Shown in pieces: positions 1 through 15,000 of a stretch of 64,000 nt of DNA. The notes under the pieces are model-generated. The model saw only the letters and a list, made by a program, of their open reading frames with translations. It had not been told where the DNA came from and did not search any database. The DNA lies in the NCBI GenBank assembly GCA_964019135.1, contig OZ025253.1, forward strand, positions 441,501 to 505,500. The letters are read 5' to 3'. The stretch comes from Arenicola marina. Lineage: Eukaryota; Annelida; Polychaeta; Arenicolidae. The position numbers were made by a program, and so were the translations under genes. The first letter of the stretch is position 1. Each line of letters begins with the position of its first letter.

Positions 1-3000
1 GTAATATAGCTGGGCCTAGGATTAGGAACCGCTTAATATAGCCGGGCCTAGGATTAGGAACCGCTTTATATAGTCGGACCTAGGACTAGAACCGCGTAAT
101 ATAGCCGGACCTAGGATTAGGAACCGCTTAATATAGCCGGACCTAGGATTAGGAACGGCATAATAAAGCCGGGCCTAGGAGTAGGAACGGCATAATATAG
201 CCGGGCCTAGGACTAAGAACCGCCTAATATAGCCAGACCTAGGATTAGGAACCGCTTAATATAGCCGGACCTAGGATTAGGAACCGCTTAATATAGCCGG
301 GCCTAGGATTAGGAACCGCTTAATATAGCCGGACCTAGGATTAGGAACGGCGTAATATAGCCGGACCTAGCATTAGGAACCGCTTAATATAGCCGGACCT
401 AGGATTAGGAACCGCGTAATATAGCCGGGCACAGGATTAGGAACCGCTTAATATAGCCGGACCTCGGATTAGGAACCGCGTAATATGGCCGGGCCTAGGA
501 TTAGGAACCGCTTAATATAGCCTGACCTAGGATTAGGAACCGCGTGATATAGCCGGGCCTAGGATTAGGAACCGCTTAATATAGCCGGGCCTAGGATTAG
601 GAACCGCTTAATATAGCCGGACCTAGGATTAGGAACGGCGTAATATAGCCGGACCTAGGATTAGGAACCGCCTAATATAGCCGGACCTAGGATTAGGAAC
701 CGCGTAATATAGCTGGGCCTAGGATTAGGAACCGCTTAATATAGCCGGGCCTAGGATTAGGAACCGCTTTATATAGTCGGACCTAGGACTAGAACCGCGT
801 AATATAGCCGGACCTAGGATTAGGAACCGCTTAATATAGCCGGACCTAGGATTAGGAACGGCATAATAAAGCCGGGCCTAGGAGTAGGAACGGCATAATA
901 TAGCCGGGCCTAGGACTAAGAACCGCCTAATATAGCCAGACCTAGGATTAGGAACCGCTTAATATAGCCGGACCTAGGATTAGGAACCGCTTAATATAGC
1001 CGGGCCTAGGATTAGGAACCGCTTAATATAGCCGGACCTAGGATTAGGAACGGCGTAATATAGCCGGACCTAGCATTAGGAACCGCTTAATATAGCCGGA
1101 CCTAGGATTAGGAACCGCGTAATATAGCCGGGCACAGGATTAGGAACCGCTTAATATAGCCGGGCCTAGGATTAGGAACCGCTTTATATAGTCGGACCTA
1201 GGACTAGAACCGCTTAATATAGCCGGACCTAGGATTGGGAAGCGCTTAATATAGCCGGACCTAGGATTAGGAACGGCGTAATATAGCCGGGCCTAGGATT
1301 AGGAACGGCGTAATATAGCCGGGCCTAGGAGTAGGAACGGCATAATATAGCCGGGCCTAGGACTAAGAACCGCCTAATATAGCCAGACCTAGGATTAGGA
1401 ACCGCTTAATATAGCCGGACCTAGGATTAGGAACCGCTTAATATAGCCGGACCTAGGATTAGGAACCGCGTAATATAGCCGGACCTAGGATTAGGAACCG
1501 CGTAATATAGCCGGGCCTAGGATTAGGAACCGCTTAATATAGCCGGACCTAGGATTAGGAACCGCGTAGTAAAAAACCGGACCAAGGATTAGGAACTGCT
1601 TAATATAGTCGGACCTAGGATTAGGAACCGCGTAATATAGCCGGGCCTAGGATTAGGAACCGCTTAATATAGCCGGACCTAGGATTAGGAACCGCTTAAC
1701 TTAGCTGGGCCTAGGATTAGGAACGGCATAATATAGCCAGACCTAGGATTAGGAACCGCTTAATATAGTCGGACCTAGGATTAGGAACCGCGTAATATAG
1801 CCGGGCCTAGGACTAAGAACCGCCTAATATAGCCAGACCTAGGATTAGGAACCGCTTAATATAGCCGGACCTAGGATTAGGAACCGCGTAATATAGCCGG
1901 GCCTAGGATTAGGAACCGCGTAATATAGCCGGGCCTAGGATTAGGAACCGCTTAATATAGCCGGACCTAGGATTAGGAACCGCTTAATATAGCCGGACCT
2001 AGGATTAGGAACCGCTTAATATAGCCGGACCTAGGATTAGGAACCGCGTAATATAGCCGGACCTAGGATTAGGAACGGCGTAATATAGCCGGGCCTAGGA
2101 TTAGGAACCGCTTAATATAGCCGGACCTAGGATTAGGAACCGCGTAATATAGCCGGGCCTAGGATTAGGAACCGCTTAATATAGCCGGACCCAGGATTAG
2201 GAACCGCGTAATATAGCCGGGCCTAGGACTAAGAACCGCCTAATATAGCCAGACCTAGGATTAGGAACCGCTTAATATAGCCGGACCTAGGATTAGGAAC
2301 CGCGTAATATAGCCGGGCCTAGGATTAGGAACCGCTTAATATAGCCGGACCTAGGATTAGGAACCGCGTAATATAGCCGGGCCTAGGACTAAGAACCGCC
2401 TAATATAGCCAGACCTAGGATTAGGAACCGCGTAATATAGCCAGACCTAGGATTAGGAACCGCTTAATATAGCCGGACCTAGGAGTAGGAACGGCATAAT
2501 ATAGCCGGGCCTAGGACTAAGAACCGCCTAATATAGCCAGACCTAGGATTAGGAACCGCTTAATATAGCCGGACCTAGGATTAGGAACCGCTTAATATAG
2601 CCGGACCTAGGATTAGGAACGGCGTAATATAGCCGGACCTAGGATTAGGAACCGCTTAATATAGCCGGGCCTAGGATTAGGAACCGCTTAATATAGCCGG
2701 ACCTAGGATTAGGAACGGCGTAATATAGCCGGACCTAGGATTAGGAACCGCCTAATATAGCCGGACCTAGGATTAGGAACCGCGTAATATAGCTGGGCCT
2801 AGGATTAGGAACCGCTTAATATAGCCGGGCCTAGGATTAGGAACCGCTTTATATAGTCGGACCTAGGACTAGAACCGCGTAATATAGCCGGACCTAGGAT
2901 TGGGAAGCGCTTAATATAGCCGGACCTAGGATTAGGAACGGCGTAATATAGCCGGGCCTAGGATTAGGAACGGCGTAATATAGCCGGGCCTAGGAGTAGG

Positions 3001-6000
3001 AACGGCATAATATAGCCGGGCCTAGGACTAAGAACCGCCTAATATAGCCAGACCTAGGATTAGGAACCGCTTAATATAGCCGGACCTAGGATTAGGAACC
3101 GCTTAATATAGCCGGACCTAGGATTAGGAACCGCGTAATATAGCCGGACCTAGGATTAGGAACCGCGTAATATAGCCGGGCCTAGGATTAGGAACCGCTT
3201 AATATAGCCGGACCTAGGATTAGGAACCGCGTAGTAAAAAACCGGACCAAGGATTAGGAACTGCTTAATATAGTCGGACCTAGGATTAGGAACCGCGTAA
3301 TATAGCCGGGCCTAGGATTAGGAACCGCTTAATATAGCCGGACCTAGGATTAGGAACCGCTTAATATGGCTGGGCCTAGGATTAGGAACGGCATAATATA
3401 GCCGGGCCTAGGACTAAGAACCGCCTAATATAGCCAGACCTAGGATTAGGAACCGCTTAATATAGCCGGACCTAGGATTAGGAACCGCGTAATATAGCCG
3501 GGCCTAGGATTAGGAACCGCGTAATATAACCGGGCCTAGGATTAGGAACCGCGTAATATAGCCGGGCCTAGGATTAGGAACCGCTTAATATAGCCGGGCC
3601 TAGGATTAGGAACCGCTTAATATAGCCGGACCTAGGATTAGGAACCGCGTAATATAGCCGGACCTAGGATTAGGAACGGCGTAATATAGCCGGGCCTAGG
3701 ATTAGGAACCGCTTAATATAGCCGGACCTAGGATTAGGAACCGCGTAATATAGCCGGGCCTAGGATTAGGAACCGCTTAATATAGCCGGACCCAGGATTA
3801 GGAACCGCGTAATATAGCCGGGCCTAGGACTAAGAACCGCCTAATATAGCCAGACCTAGGATTAGGAACCGCTTAATATAGCCGGACCTAGGATTAGGAA
3901 CCGCGTAATATAGCCGGGCCTAGGATTAGGAACCGCTTAATATAGCCGGACCTAGGATTAGGAACCGCGTAATATAGCCGGGCCTAGGACTAAGAACCGC
4001 CTAATATAGCCAGACCTAGGATTAGGAACCGCGTAATATAGCCAGACCTAGGATTAGGAACCGCTTAATATAGCCGGACCTAGGAGTAGGAACGGCATAA
4101 TATAGCCGGGCCTAGGACTAAGAACCGCCTAATATAGCCAGACCTAGGATTAGGAACCGCTTAATATAGCCGGACCTAGGATTAGGAACCGCTTAATATA
4201 GCCGGACCTAGGATTAGGAACGGCGTAATATAGCCGGACCTAGGATTAGGAACCGCTTAATATAGCCGGACCTAGGATTAGGAACCGCGTAATATAGCCG
4301 GGCCTAGGATTAGGAACCGCTTAATATAGCCGGGCCTAGGATTAGGAACCGCTTTATATAGTCGGACCTAGGACTAGAACCGCTTAATATAGCCGGCCCT
4401 AGGATTGGGAAGCGCTTAATGTAGCCGGACCTAGGATTAGGAACGGCGTAATATAGCCGGACCTAGGAGTAGGAACGGCATAATATAGCCGGGCCTAGGA
4501 CTAAGAACCGCCTAATATAGCCAGACCTAGGATTAGGAACCGCTTTATATAGTCGGACCTAGGACTAGAACCGCTTAATATAGCCGGACCTAGGATTGGG
4601 AAGCGCTTAATATAGCCGGACCTGGGATTAGGAACGGCGTAATATAGCCGGGCCTAGGATTAGGAACGGCTTAATATAGCCGGGCCTAGGAGTAGGAACG
4701 GCATAATATAGCCGGGCCTAGGACTAAGAACCGCCTAATATAGCCAGACCTAGGATTAGGAACCGCTTAATATAGCCGGACCTAGGATTAGGAACAGCTT
4801 AATATAGCCGGGCCTAGGATTAGGAACCGCTTAATATAGCCGGACCTAGGATTAGGAACGGCGTAATGTAGCCGGACCTAGGATTAGGAACCGCTTAATA
4901 TAGCCGGACCTAGGATTAGGAACCGCGTAATATAGCCGGGCCTAGGATTAGGAACCGCTTAATATAGCCGGGCCTAGGATTAGGAACCGCTTTATATAGT
5001 CGGACCTAGGACTAGAACCGCTTAATATAGCCGGACCTGGGATTGGGAAGCGCTTAATATAGCCGGACCTAGGATTAGGAACGGCGTAATATAGCCGGGC
5101 CTAGGATTAGGAACGGCGTAATATAGCCGGGCCTAGGAGTAGGAACGGCATAATATAGCCGGGCCTAGGACTAGGAACCGCCTAATATAGCCAGACCTAG
5201 GATTAGGAACCGCTTAATATAGCCGGACCTAGGATTAGGAACCGCGTAATATAGCCGGACCTAGGATAAGGAACGGCGTAATATAGCCGGACCTAGGATT
5301 AGGAACGGCGTAATATAGCCGGGCCTAGGATTAGGAATGGCATAATATAGCCGGGCCTAGGATTAGGAACCGCTTAATATAGCCGGACCTAGGATTAGGA
5401 ACGGCGTAATATAGCCGGACCTAGGATTAGGAACCGCTTAATATAGCCGGACCTAGGATTAGGAACCGCGTAATATAGCCGGGCATAGGATTAGGAACCG
5501 CTTAATATAGCCGGGCCTAGGATTAGGAACCGCTTTATATAGTCGGACCTCGGACTAGGACCGCTTAATATAGCCGGACCTAGGATTGGGAAGCGCTTAA
5601 TATAGCCGGACCTAGGATTAGGAACGGCGTAATATAGCCGGGCCTAGGATTAGGAACGGCGTAATATAGCCGGGCCTAGGAGTAGGAACGGCATAATATA
5701 GCCGGGCCTAGGACTAAGAACCGCCTAATATAGCCAGACCTAGGATTAGGAACCGCTTAATATAGCCGGACCTAGGATTAGGAACCGCGTAATATAGCCG
5801 GGCCTAGGATTAGGAACCGCGTAATATAGCCGGGCCTAGGATTAGGAACCGCTTAATATAGCCGGACCTAGAATTAGGAACCGCTTAATATAGCCGGACC
5901 TAGGATTAGGAACCGCTTAATATAGCCGGACCTAGGATTAGGAACCGCGTAATATAGCCGGACCTAGGATTAGGAACGGCGTAATATAGCCGGGCCTAGG

Positions 6001-9000
6001 ATTAGGAACCGCTCAATATAGCCGAACCTAGGATTAGGAACCGCGTAATATAGCCGGGCCTAGGATTAGGAACCGCTTAATATAGCCGGACCCAGGATTA
6101 GGAACCGCGTAATATAGCCGGGCCTAGGACTAAGAACCGCCTAATATAGCCAGACCTAGGATTAGGAACCGCTTAATATAGCCGGACCTAGGATTAGGAA
6201 CCGCGTAATATAGCCGGGCCTAGGATTAGGAACCGCTTAATATAGCCGGACCTAGGATTAGGAACCGCGTGATATAGCCGGGCCTAGGACTAAGAACCGC
6301 CTAATATAGCCAGACCTAGGATTAGGAACCGCGTAATATAGCCGGACCTAGGATTAGGAACCGCTTAATATAGCCGGACCTAGGAGTAGGAACGGCATAA
6401 TATAGCCGGGCCTAGGACTAAGAACCGCCTAATATAGCCAGACCTAGGATTAGGAACCGCTTATTATAGCCGGACCTAGGACTAAGAACCGCCTAATATA
6501 GCCAGACCTAGGATTAGGAACCGCTTAATATAGCCGGACCTAGGATTAGGAACCGCGTAATATAGCCGGGCCTAGGATTAGGAACCGCTTAATATAGCCG
6601 GACCTAGGATTAGGAACCGCGTAATATAGCCGGGCCTAGGACTAAGAACCGCCTAATATAGCCAGACCTAGGATTAGGAACCGCGTAATATAGCCAGACC
6701 TAGGATTAGGAACCGCTTAATATAGCCGGACCTAGGAGTAGGAACGGCATAATATAGCCGGGCCTAGGACTAAGAACCGCCTAATATAGCCAGACCTAGG
6801 ATTAGGAACCGCTTAATATAGCCGGACCTAGGATTAGGAACCGCTTAATATAGCCGGGCCTAGGATTAGGAACCGCTTAATATAGCCGGACCTAGGATTA
6901 GGAACGGCGTAATATAGCCGGACCTAGGATTAGGAACCGCTTAATATAGCCGGACCTAGGATTAGGAACCGCGTAATATAGCCGAGCCTAGGATTAGGAA
7001 CCGCTTAATATAGCCGGGCCTAGGATTAGGAACCGCTTTATATAGTCGGACCTAGGACTAGAACCGCTTAATATAGCCGGCCCTGGGATTGGGAAACGCT
7101 TAATGTAGCCGGACCTAGGATTAGGAACGGCGTAATATAGCCGGGCCTAGGATTAGGAACGGCTTAATATAGCCGGGCCTAGGAGTAGGAACGGCATAAT
7201 ATAGCCGGGCCTAGGACTAAGAACCGCCTAATATAGCCAGACCTAGGATTAGGAACCGCTTAATATAGCCGGACCTAGGATTAGGAACAGCTTAATATAG
7301 CCGGGCCTAGGATTAGGAACCGCTTAATATAGCCGGACCTAGGATTAGGAACGGCGTAATATAGCCGGACCTAGGATTAGAAACCGCTTAATATAGCCGG
7401 ACCTAGGATTAGGAACCGCGTAATATAGCCGGGCCTAGGATTAGGAACCGCTTAATATAGCCGGGCCTAGGATTAGGAACCGCTTTATATAGTCGGACCT
7501 AGGACTAGAACCGCTTAATATAGCCGGACCTAGGATTGGGAAGCGCTTAATGTAGCCGGACCTAGGATTAGGAACGGCGTAATATAGCCGGGCCTAGGAT
7601 TAGGAACGGCGTAATATAGCCGGGCCTAGGAGTAGGAACGGCATAATATAGCCGGGCCTAGGACTAGGAACCGCCTAATATAGCCAGACCTAGGATTAGG
7701 AACCGCTTAATATAGCCGGACCTAGGATTAGGAACCGCGTAATATAGCCGGACCTAGGATAAGGAACGGCGTAATATAGCCGGACCTAGGATTAGGAACG
7801 GCGTAATATAGCCGGGCCTAGGATTAGGAATGGCATAATATACCCGGGCCTAGGATTAGGAACCGCTTAATATAGCCGGACCTAGGATTAGGAACGGCGT
7901 AATATAGCCGGACCTAGGATTAGGAACCGCTTAATATAGCCGGACCTAGGATTAGGAACCGCGTAATATAGCCGGGCATAGGATTAGGAACCGCTTAATA
8001 TAGCCGGGCCTAGGATTAGGAACCGCTTTATATAGTCGGACCTCGGACTAGGACCGCTTAATATAGCCGGACCTAGGATTGGGAAGCGCTTAATATAGCC
8101 GGACCTAGGATTAGGAACGGCGCAATATAGCCGGGCCTAGGATTAGGAACGGCGTAATATAGCCGGGCCTAGGAGTAGGAACGGCATAATATAGCCGGGC
8201 CTAGGACTAAGAACCGCCTAATATAGCCAGACCTAGGATTAGGAACCGCTTAATATAGCCGGACCTAGGATTAGGAACTGCTTAATATAGCCGGACCTAG
8301 GATTAGGAACCGCGTAATATAGCCGGACCTAGGATTAGGAACCGCGTAATATAGCCGGGCCTAGGATTAGGAACCGCTTAATATAGCCGGACCTAGGATT
8401 TGGAACCGCGTAGTAAAAAACCGGACCAAGGATTAGGAACTGCTTAATATAGTCGGACCTAAGATTAGGAACCGCGTAATATAGCCGGGCCTAGGATTAG
8501 GAACCGCTTAATATAGCCGGACCTAGGATTAGGAACCGCTTAATATAGCTGGGCCTAGGATTAGGAACGGCATAATATAGCCGGGCCTAGGACTAAGAAC
8601 CGCCTAATATAGCCAGACCTAGGATTAGGAACCGCTTAATATAGCCGGACCTAGGATTAGGAACCGCGTAATATAGCCGGGCCTAGGATTAGGAACCGCG
8701 TAATATAGCCGGGCCTAGGATTAGGAACCGCTTAATATAGCCGGACCTAGAATTAGGAACCGCTTAATATAGCCGGACCTAGGATTAAGAACCGCTTAAT
8801 ATAGCCGGACCTAGGATTAGGAACCGCGTAATATAGCCGGACCTAGGATTAGGAACGGCGTAATATAGCCGGGCCTAGGATTAGGAACCGCTCAATATAG
8901 CCGTACCTAGGATTAGGAACCGCGTAATATAGCCGGGCCTAGGATTAGGAACCGCTTAATATAGCCGGACCCAGGATTAGGAACCGCGTAATATAGCCGG

Positions 9001-12000
9001 GCCTAGGACTAAGAACCGCCTAATATAGCCAGACCTAGGATTAGGAACCGCTTAATATAGCCGGACCTAGGATTAGGAACCGCGTAATATAGCCGGGCCT
9101 AGGATTAGGAACCGCTTAATATAGCCGGACCTAGGATTAGGAACCGCGTGATATAGCCGGGCCTAGGACTAAGAACCGCCTAATATAGCCAGACCTAGGA
9201 TTAGGAACCGCGTAATATAGCCGGACCTAGGATTAGGAACCGCTTAATATAGCCGGACCTAGGAGTAGGAACGGCATAATATAGCCGGGCCTAGGACTAA
9301 GAACCGCCTAATATAGCCAGACCTAGGATTAGGAACCGCTTAATATAGCCGGACCTAGGATTAGGAACCGCTTAATATAGCCGGGCCTAGGATTAGGAAC
9401 CGCTTAATATAGCCGGACCTAGGATTAGGAACGGCGTAATATAGCCGGACCTAGGATTAGGAACCGCTTAATATAGCCGAACCTAGGATTAGGAACCGCG
9501 TAATATAGCCGGGCCTAGGATTAGGAACCGCTTAATATAGCCGGGCCTAGGATTAGGAACCGCTTTATATAGTCGGACCTAGGACTAGAACCGCTTAATA
9601 TAGCCGGCCCTAGGATTGAGAAGCGCTTAATACAGCCGGACCTAGGATTAGGAACGGCGTAATATAGCCGGACCTAGGACTAGGAACCGCCTAATATAGC
9701 CAGACCTAGGATTAGGAACCGCTTAATATAGCCGGACCTAGGATTAGGAACCGCGTAATATAGCCGGACCTAGGATAAGGAACGGCGTAATATAGCCGGA
9801 CCTAGGATTAGGAACGGCGTAATATAGCCGGGCCTAGGATTAGGAATGGCATAATATACCCGGGCCTAGGATTAGGAACCGCTTAATATAGCCGGACCTA
9901 GGATTAGGAACGGCGTAATATAGCCGGACCTAGGATTAGGAACCGCTTAATATAGCCGGACCTAGGATTAGGAACCGCGTAATATAGCCGGGCATAGGAT
10001 TAGGAACCGCTTAATATAGCCGGGCCTAGGATTAGGAACCGCTTTATATAGTCGGACCTCGGACTAGGACCGCTTAATATAGCCGGACCTAGGATTGGGA
10101 AGCGCTTAATATAGCCGGACCTAGGATTAGGAACGGCGCAATATAGCCGGGCCTAGGATTAGGAACGGCGTAATATAGCCGGGCCTAGGAGTAGGAACGG
10201 CATAATATAGCCGGGCCTAGGACTAAGAACCGCCTAATATAGCCAGACCTAGGATTAGGAACCGCTTAATATAGCCGGACCTAGGATTAGGAACTGCTTA
10301 ATATAGCCGGACCTAGGATTAGGAACCGCGTAATATAGCCGGACCTAGGATTAGGAACCGCGTAATATAGCCGGGCCTAGGATTAGGAACCGCTTAATAT
10401 AGCCGGACCTAGGATTTGGAACCGCGTAGTAAAAAACCGGACCAAGGATTAGGAACTGCTTAATATAGTCGGACCTAGGATTAGGAACCGCGTAATATAG
10501 CCGGGCCTAGGATTAGGAACCGCTTAATATAGCCGGACCTAGGATTAGGAACCGCTTAATATAGCTGGGCCTAGGATTAGGAACGGCATAATATAGCCGG
10601 GCCTAGGACTAAGAACCGCCTAATATAGCCAGACCTAGGATTAGGAACCGCTTAATATAGCCGGACCTAGGATTAGGAACCGCGTAATATAGCCGGGCCT
10701 AGGATTAGGAACCGCGTAATATAGCCGGGCCTAGGATTAGGAACCGCTTAATATAGCCGGACCTAGAATTAGGAACCGCTTAATATAGCCGGACCTAGGA
10801 TTAAGAACCGCTTAATATAGCCGGACCGAGGATTAGGAACCGCGTAATATAGCCGGACCTAGGATTAGGAACGGCGTAATATAGCCGGGCCTAGGATTAG
10901 GAACCGCTCAATATAGCCGTACCTAGGATTAGGAACCGCGTAATATAGCCGGGCCTAGGATTAGGAACCGCTTAATATAGCCGGACCCAGGATTAGGAAC
11001 CGCGTAATATAGCCGGGCCTAGGACTAAGAACCGCCTAATATAGCCAGACCTAGGATTAGGAACCGCTTAATATAGCCGGACCTAGGATTAGGAACCGCG
11101 TAATATAGCCGGGCCTAGGATTAGGAACCGCTTAATATAGCCGGACCTAGGATTAGGAACCGCGTGATATAGCCGGGCCTAGGACTAAGAACCGCCTAAT
11201 ATAGCCAGACCTAGGATTAGGAACCGCGTAATATAGCCGGACCTAGGATTAGGAACCGCTTAATATAGCCGGACCTAGGAGTAGGAACGGCATAATATAG
11301 CCGGGCCTAGGACTAAGAACCGCCTAATATAGCCAGACCTAGGATTAGGAACCGCTTAATATAGCCGGACCTAGGATTAGGAACCGCTTAATATAGCCGG
11401 GCCTAGGATTAGGAACCGCTTAATATAGCCGGACCTAGGATTAGGAACGGCGTAATATAGCCGGACCTAGGATTAGGAACCGCTTAATATAGCCGAACCT
11501 AGGATTAGGAACCGCGTAATATAGCCGGGCCTAGGATTAGGAACCGCTTAATATAGCCGGGCCTAGGATTAGGAACCGCTTTATATAGTCGGACCTAGGA
11601 CTAGAACCGCTTAATATAGCCGGCCCTAGGATTGGGAAGCGCTTAATACAGCCGGACCTAGGATTAGGAACGGCGTAATATAGCCGGACCTAGGAGTAGG
11701 AACGGCATAATATAGCCGGGCCTAGGACTAAGAACCGCCTAATATAGCCAGACCTAGGATTAGGAACCGCTTAATATAGCCGGACCTAGGATTAGGAACC
11801 GCTTAATATAGCCGGGCCTAGGATTAGGAACCGCTTAATATAGCCGGACCTAGGATTAGGAACGGCGTAATATAGCCGGACCTAGGATTAGGAACCGCTT
11901 AATATAGCCGGACCTAGGATTAGGAACCGCGTAATATAGCCGGGCCTAGGATTAGGAACCGCTTAATATAGCCGGGCCTAGGATTAGGAACCGCTTTATA

Positions 12001-15000
12001 TAGTCGGACCTAGGACTAGAACCGCTTAATATAGCCGGACCTAGGATTGGGAAGCGCTTAATATAGCCGGACCTAGGATTAGGAACGGCGTAATATAGCC
12101 GGGCCTAGGATTAGGAACGGCTTAATATAGCCGGGCCTAGGAGTAGGAACGGCATAATATAGCCGGGCCTAGGACTAAGAACCGCCTAATATAGCCAGAC
12201 CTAGGATTAGGAACCGCTTAATATAGCCGGACCTAGGATTAGGAACAGCTTAATATAGCCGGACCTAGGATTAGGAACCGCTTAATATAGCCGGACCTAG
12301 GATTAGGAACGGCGTAATATAGCCGGACCTAGGATTAGGAACCGCTTAATATAGCCGGACCTAGGATTAGGAACCGCGTAATATAGCCGGGCCTAGGATT
12401 AGGAACCGCTTAATATAGCCGGGCCTAGGATTAGGAACCGCTTTATATAGTCGGACCTAGGACTAGAACCGCTTAATATAGCCGGACCTAGGATTGGGAA
12501 GCGCTTAATATAGCCGGACCTAGGATTAGGAACGGCGTAATATAGCCGGGCCTAGTATTAGGAACGGCGTAATATAGCCGGGCCTAGGAGTAGGAACGGC
12601 ATAATATAGCCGGGCCTAGGACTAGGAACCGCGTAATATAGCCGGACCTAGGATTAGGAACGGCGTAATATAGCCGGGCCTAGGATTAGGAACCGCTTAA
12701 TATAGCCGGACCTAGGATTAGGAACCGCGTAATATAGCCGGGCCTAGGATTAGGAACCGCTTAATATAGCCGGACCTAGGATTAGGAACCGCGTAATATA
12801 GCCGGGCCTAATACTAAGAACCGCCTAATATAGCCAGACCTAGGATTAGGAACCGCTTAATATAGCCGGACCTAGGATTAGGAACCGCGTAATATAGCCG
12901 GGCCTAGGATTAGGAACCGCTTAATATAGCCGGACCTAGGATTAGGAACCGCGTAATATAGCCGGGCCTAGGACTAAGAACCGCCTAATATAGCCAGACC
13001 TAGGATTAGGAACCGCGTAATATAGCCGGACCTAGGATTAGGAACCGCTTAATATAGCCGGACCTAGGATTAGGAACGGCGTAATATAGCCGGGCCTAGG
13101 ATTAGGAACCGCTTAATATAGCCGGACCTAGGATTAGGAACAGCGTAATATAGCCGGACCTAGGATTAGGAACCGCGTAATATAGCCGGACCTAGGATTA
13201 GGAACCGCTTAATATAGCCGGACCTAGGATTAGGAACCGCGTAATATAGCCGGGCCTAGGACTAAGAACCGCCTAATATAGCCAGACCTAGGATTAGGAA
13301 CCGCGTAATATAGCCGGACCTAGGATTAGGAACCGCTTAATATAGCCGGACCTATGATTAGGAACGACGTAATATAGCCGGACCTAGGACTAAGAACCGC
13401 TTAATATAGCCGGACCTAGGATTAGGAACCGCTGAATATAGCCGGACCTAGGATTAGGAACCGCGTAATATAGCCGGACCTAGGATTAGGAACCGCTTAA
13501 TATAGCCGGACCTAGGATTAGGAACCGCTTAATATAGCTGGGCCTAGGATTAGGAACGGCATAATATAGCCGGGCCTAGGACTAAGAACCGCCTAATATA
13601 GCCGGACCTAGGATTAGGAACCGCTTAATATAGCCGGACCTAGGATTAGGAACCGCTTAATATAGCCGGACCTAGGATTAGGAACCGCTTAATATAGACG
13701 GACCTAGGATTAGGAACCGCGTAATATAGCCGGGCCTAGGATTAGGAACCGCGTAATATATCCGGGCCTAGGATTAGGAACCGCTTAATATAGCCGGACC
13801 TAGGATTAGGAACCGCTTAATATAGCCGGACCTAGGATTAGGAACCGCTTAATATAGCCGGACCTAGGATTAGGAACCGCTTAATATAGCCGGTCCTAGG
13901 ATTAGGAACCGCTTAATATAGCCGGACCTAGGATTAGGAACCGCGTAATATAGCCGGAACTAGGATAAGGAACGGCGTAATATAGCCGGACCTAGGATTA
14001 GGAACGGCGTAATATAGCCGGGCCTAGGATTAGGAACGGCATAATATAGCCGGGCCTAGGATTATGAACCGCGTAATATAGCCGGACATAGGATTAGGAA
14101 CCGCTTAATATAGCCGGACCTAGGATTAGGAACCGCGTAATATAGCCGGACCTATGATAAGGAACGGCGTAATATAGCCGGACCTAGGATTAGGAACCGC
14201 GTAATATAGCCGGGCCTAGGATTAGGAACCGCTTAATATAGCCGGGCCTAGGATTAGGAACCGCTTAATATAGCCGGACCTAGGATTAGGAACGGCGTAA
14301 TATACCCGGACCTAGGATTAGGAACCGCTTAATATAGCCGGACCTAGGATTAGGAACCGCGTAATATAGCCGGGCCTAGGATTAGGAACCGCTTAATATA
14401 GCCTGGCCTAGGATTAGGAACCGCTTAATATAGCCGGACCTAGGATTAGGAACCGCTTAATATAGCCGGGCCTAGGATTAGGAACCGCTTAATATAGCCG
14501 GGCCTAGGATTAGGAACCGCTTAATATAGTCGGACCTAGGACTATAACCGCTTAATATAGCCGGACCTAGGATTGGGAAGCGCGTAATATAGCCGGACCT
14601 AGGATTAGGAACGGCGTAATATAGCCAGGCCTAGGATTAGGAACGGCGTAATAAAGCCGGGCCTAGGATTAGGAACGGCATAATATAGCCGGGCCTAGGA
14701 TTAGGAACGGCGTAATATAGCGGGCCTAGGATTAGGAACCGCGTAATATAGCCGGACCTAGGATTTGGAACCGCTTAATATAGCCGGACCTAGGATTAGG
14801 AACCGCGTAATATAGCCGGACCTAGGATTTGGAACCGCGTCATATAGCCGGACCTAGGATTAGAAACCGCTTAATATAGCCGGACCTAGGATTAGGAACC
14901 GCTTAATATAGCCGGGCCTAGGATTAGGAACCGCTTAATATAGCCGGACCTAGGATTAGGAACCGCTTAATATAGCCGGACCTAGGATTAGGAACCACGT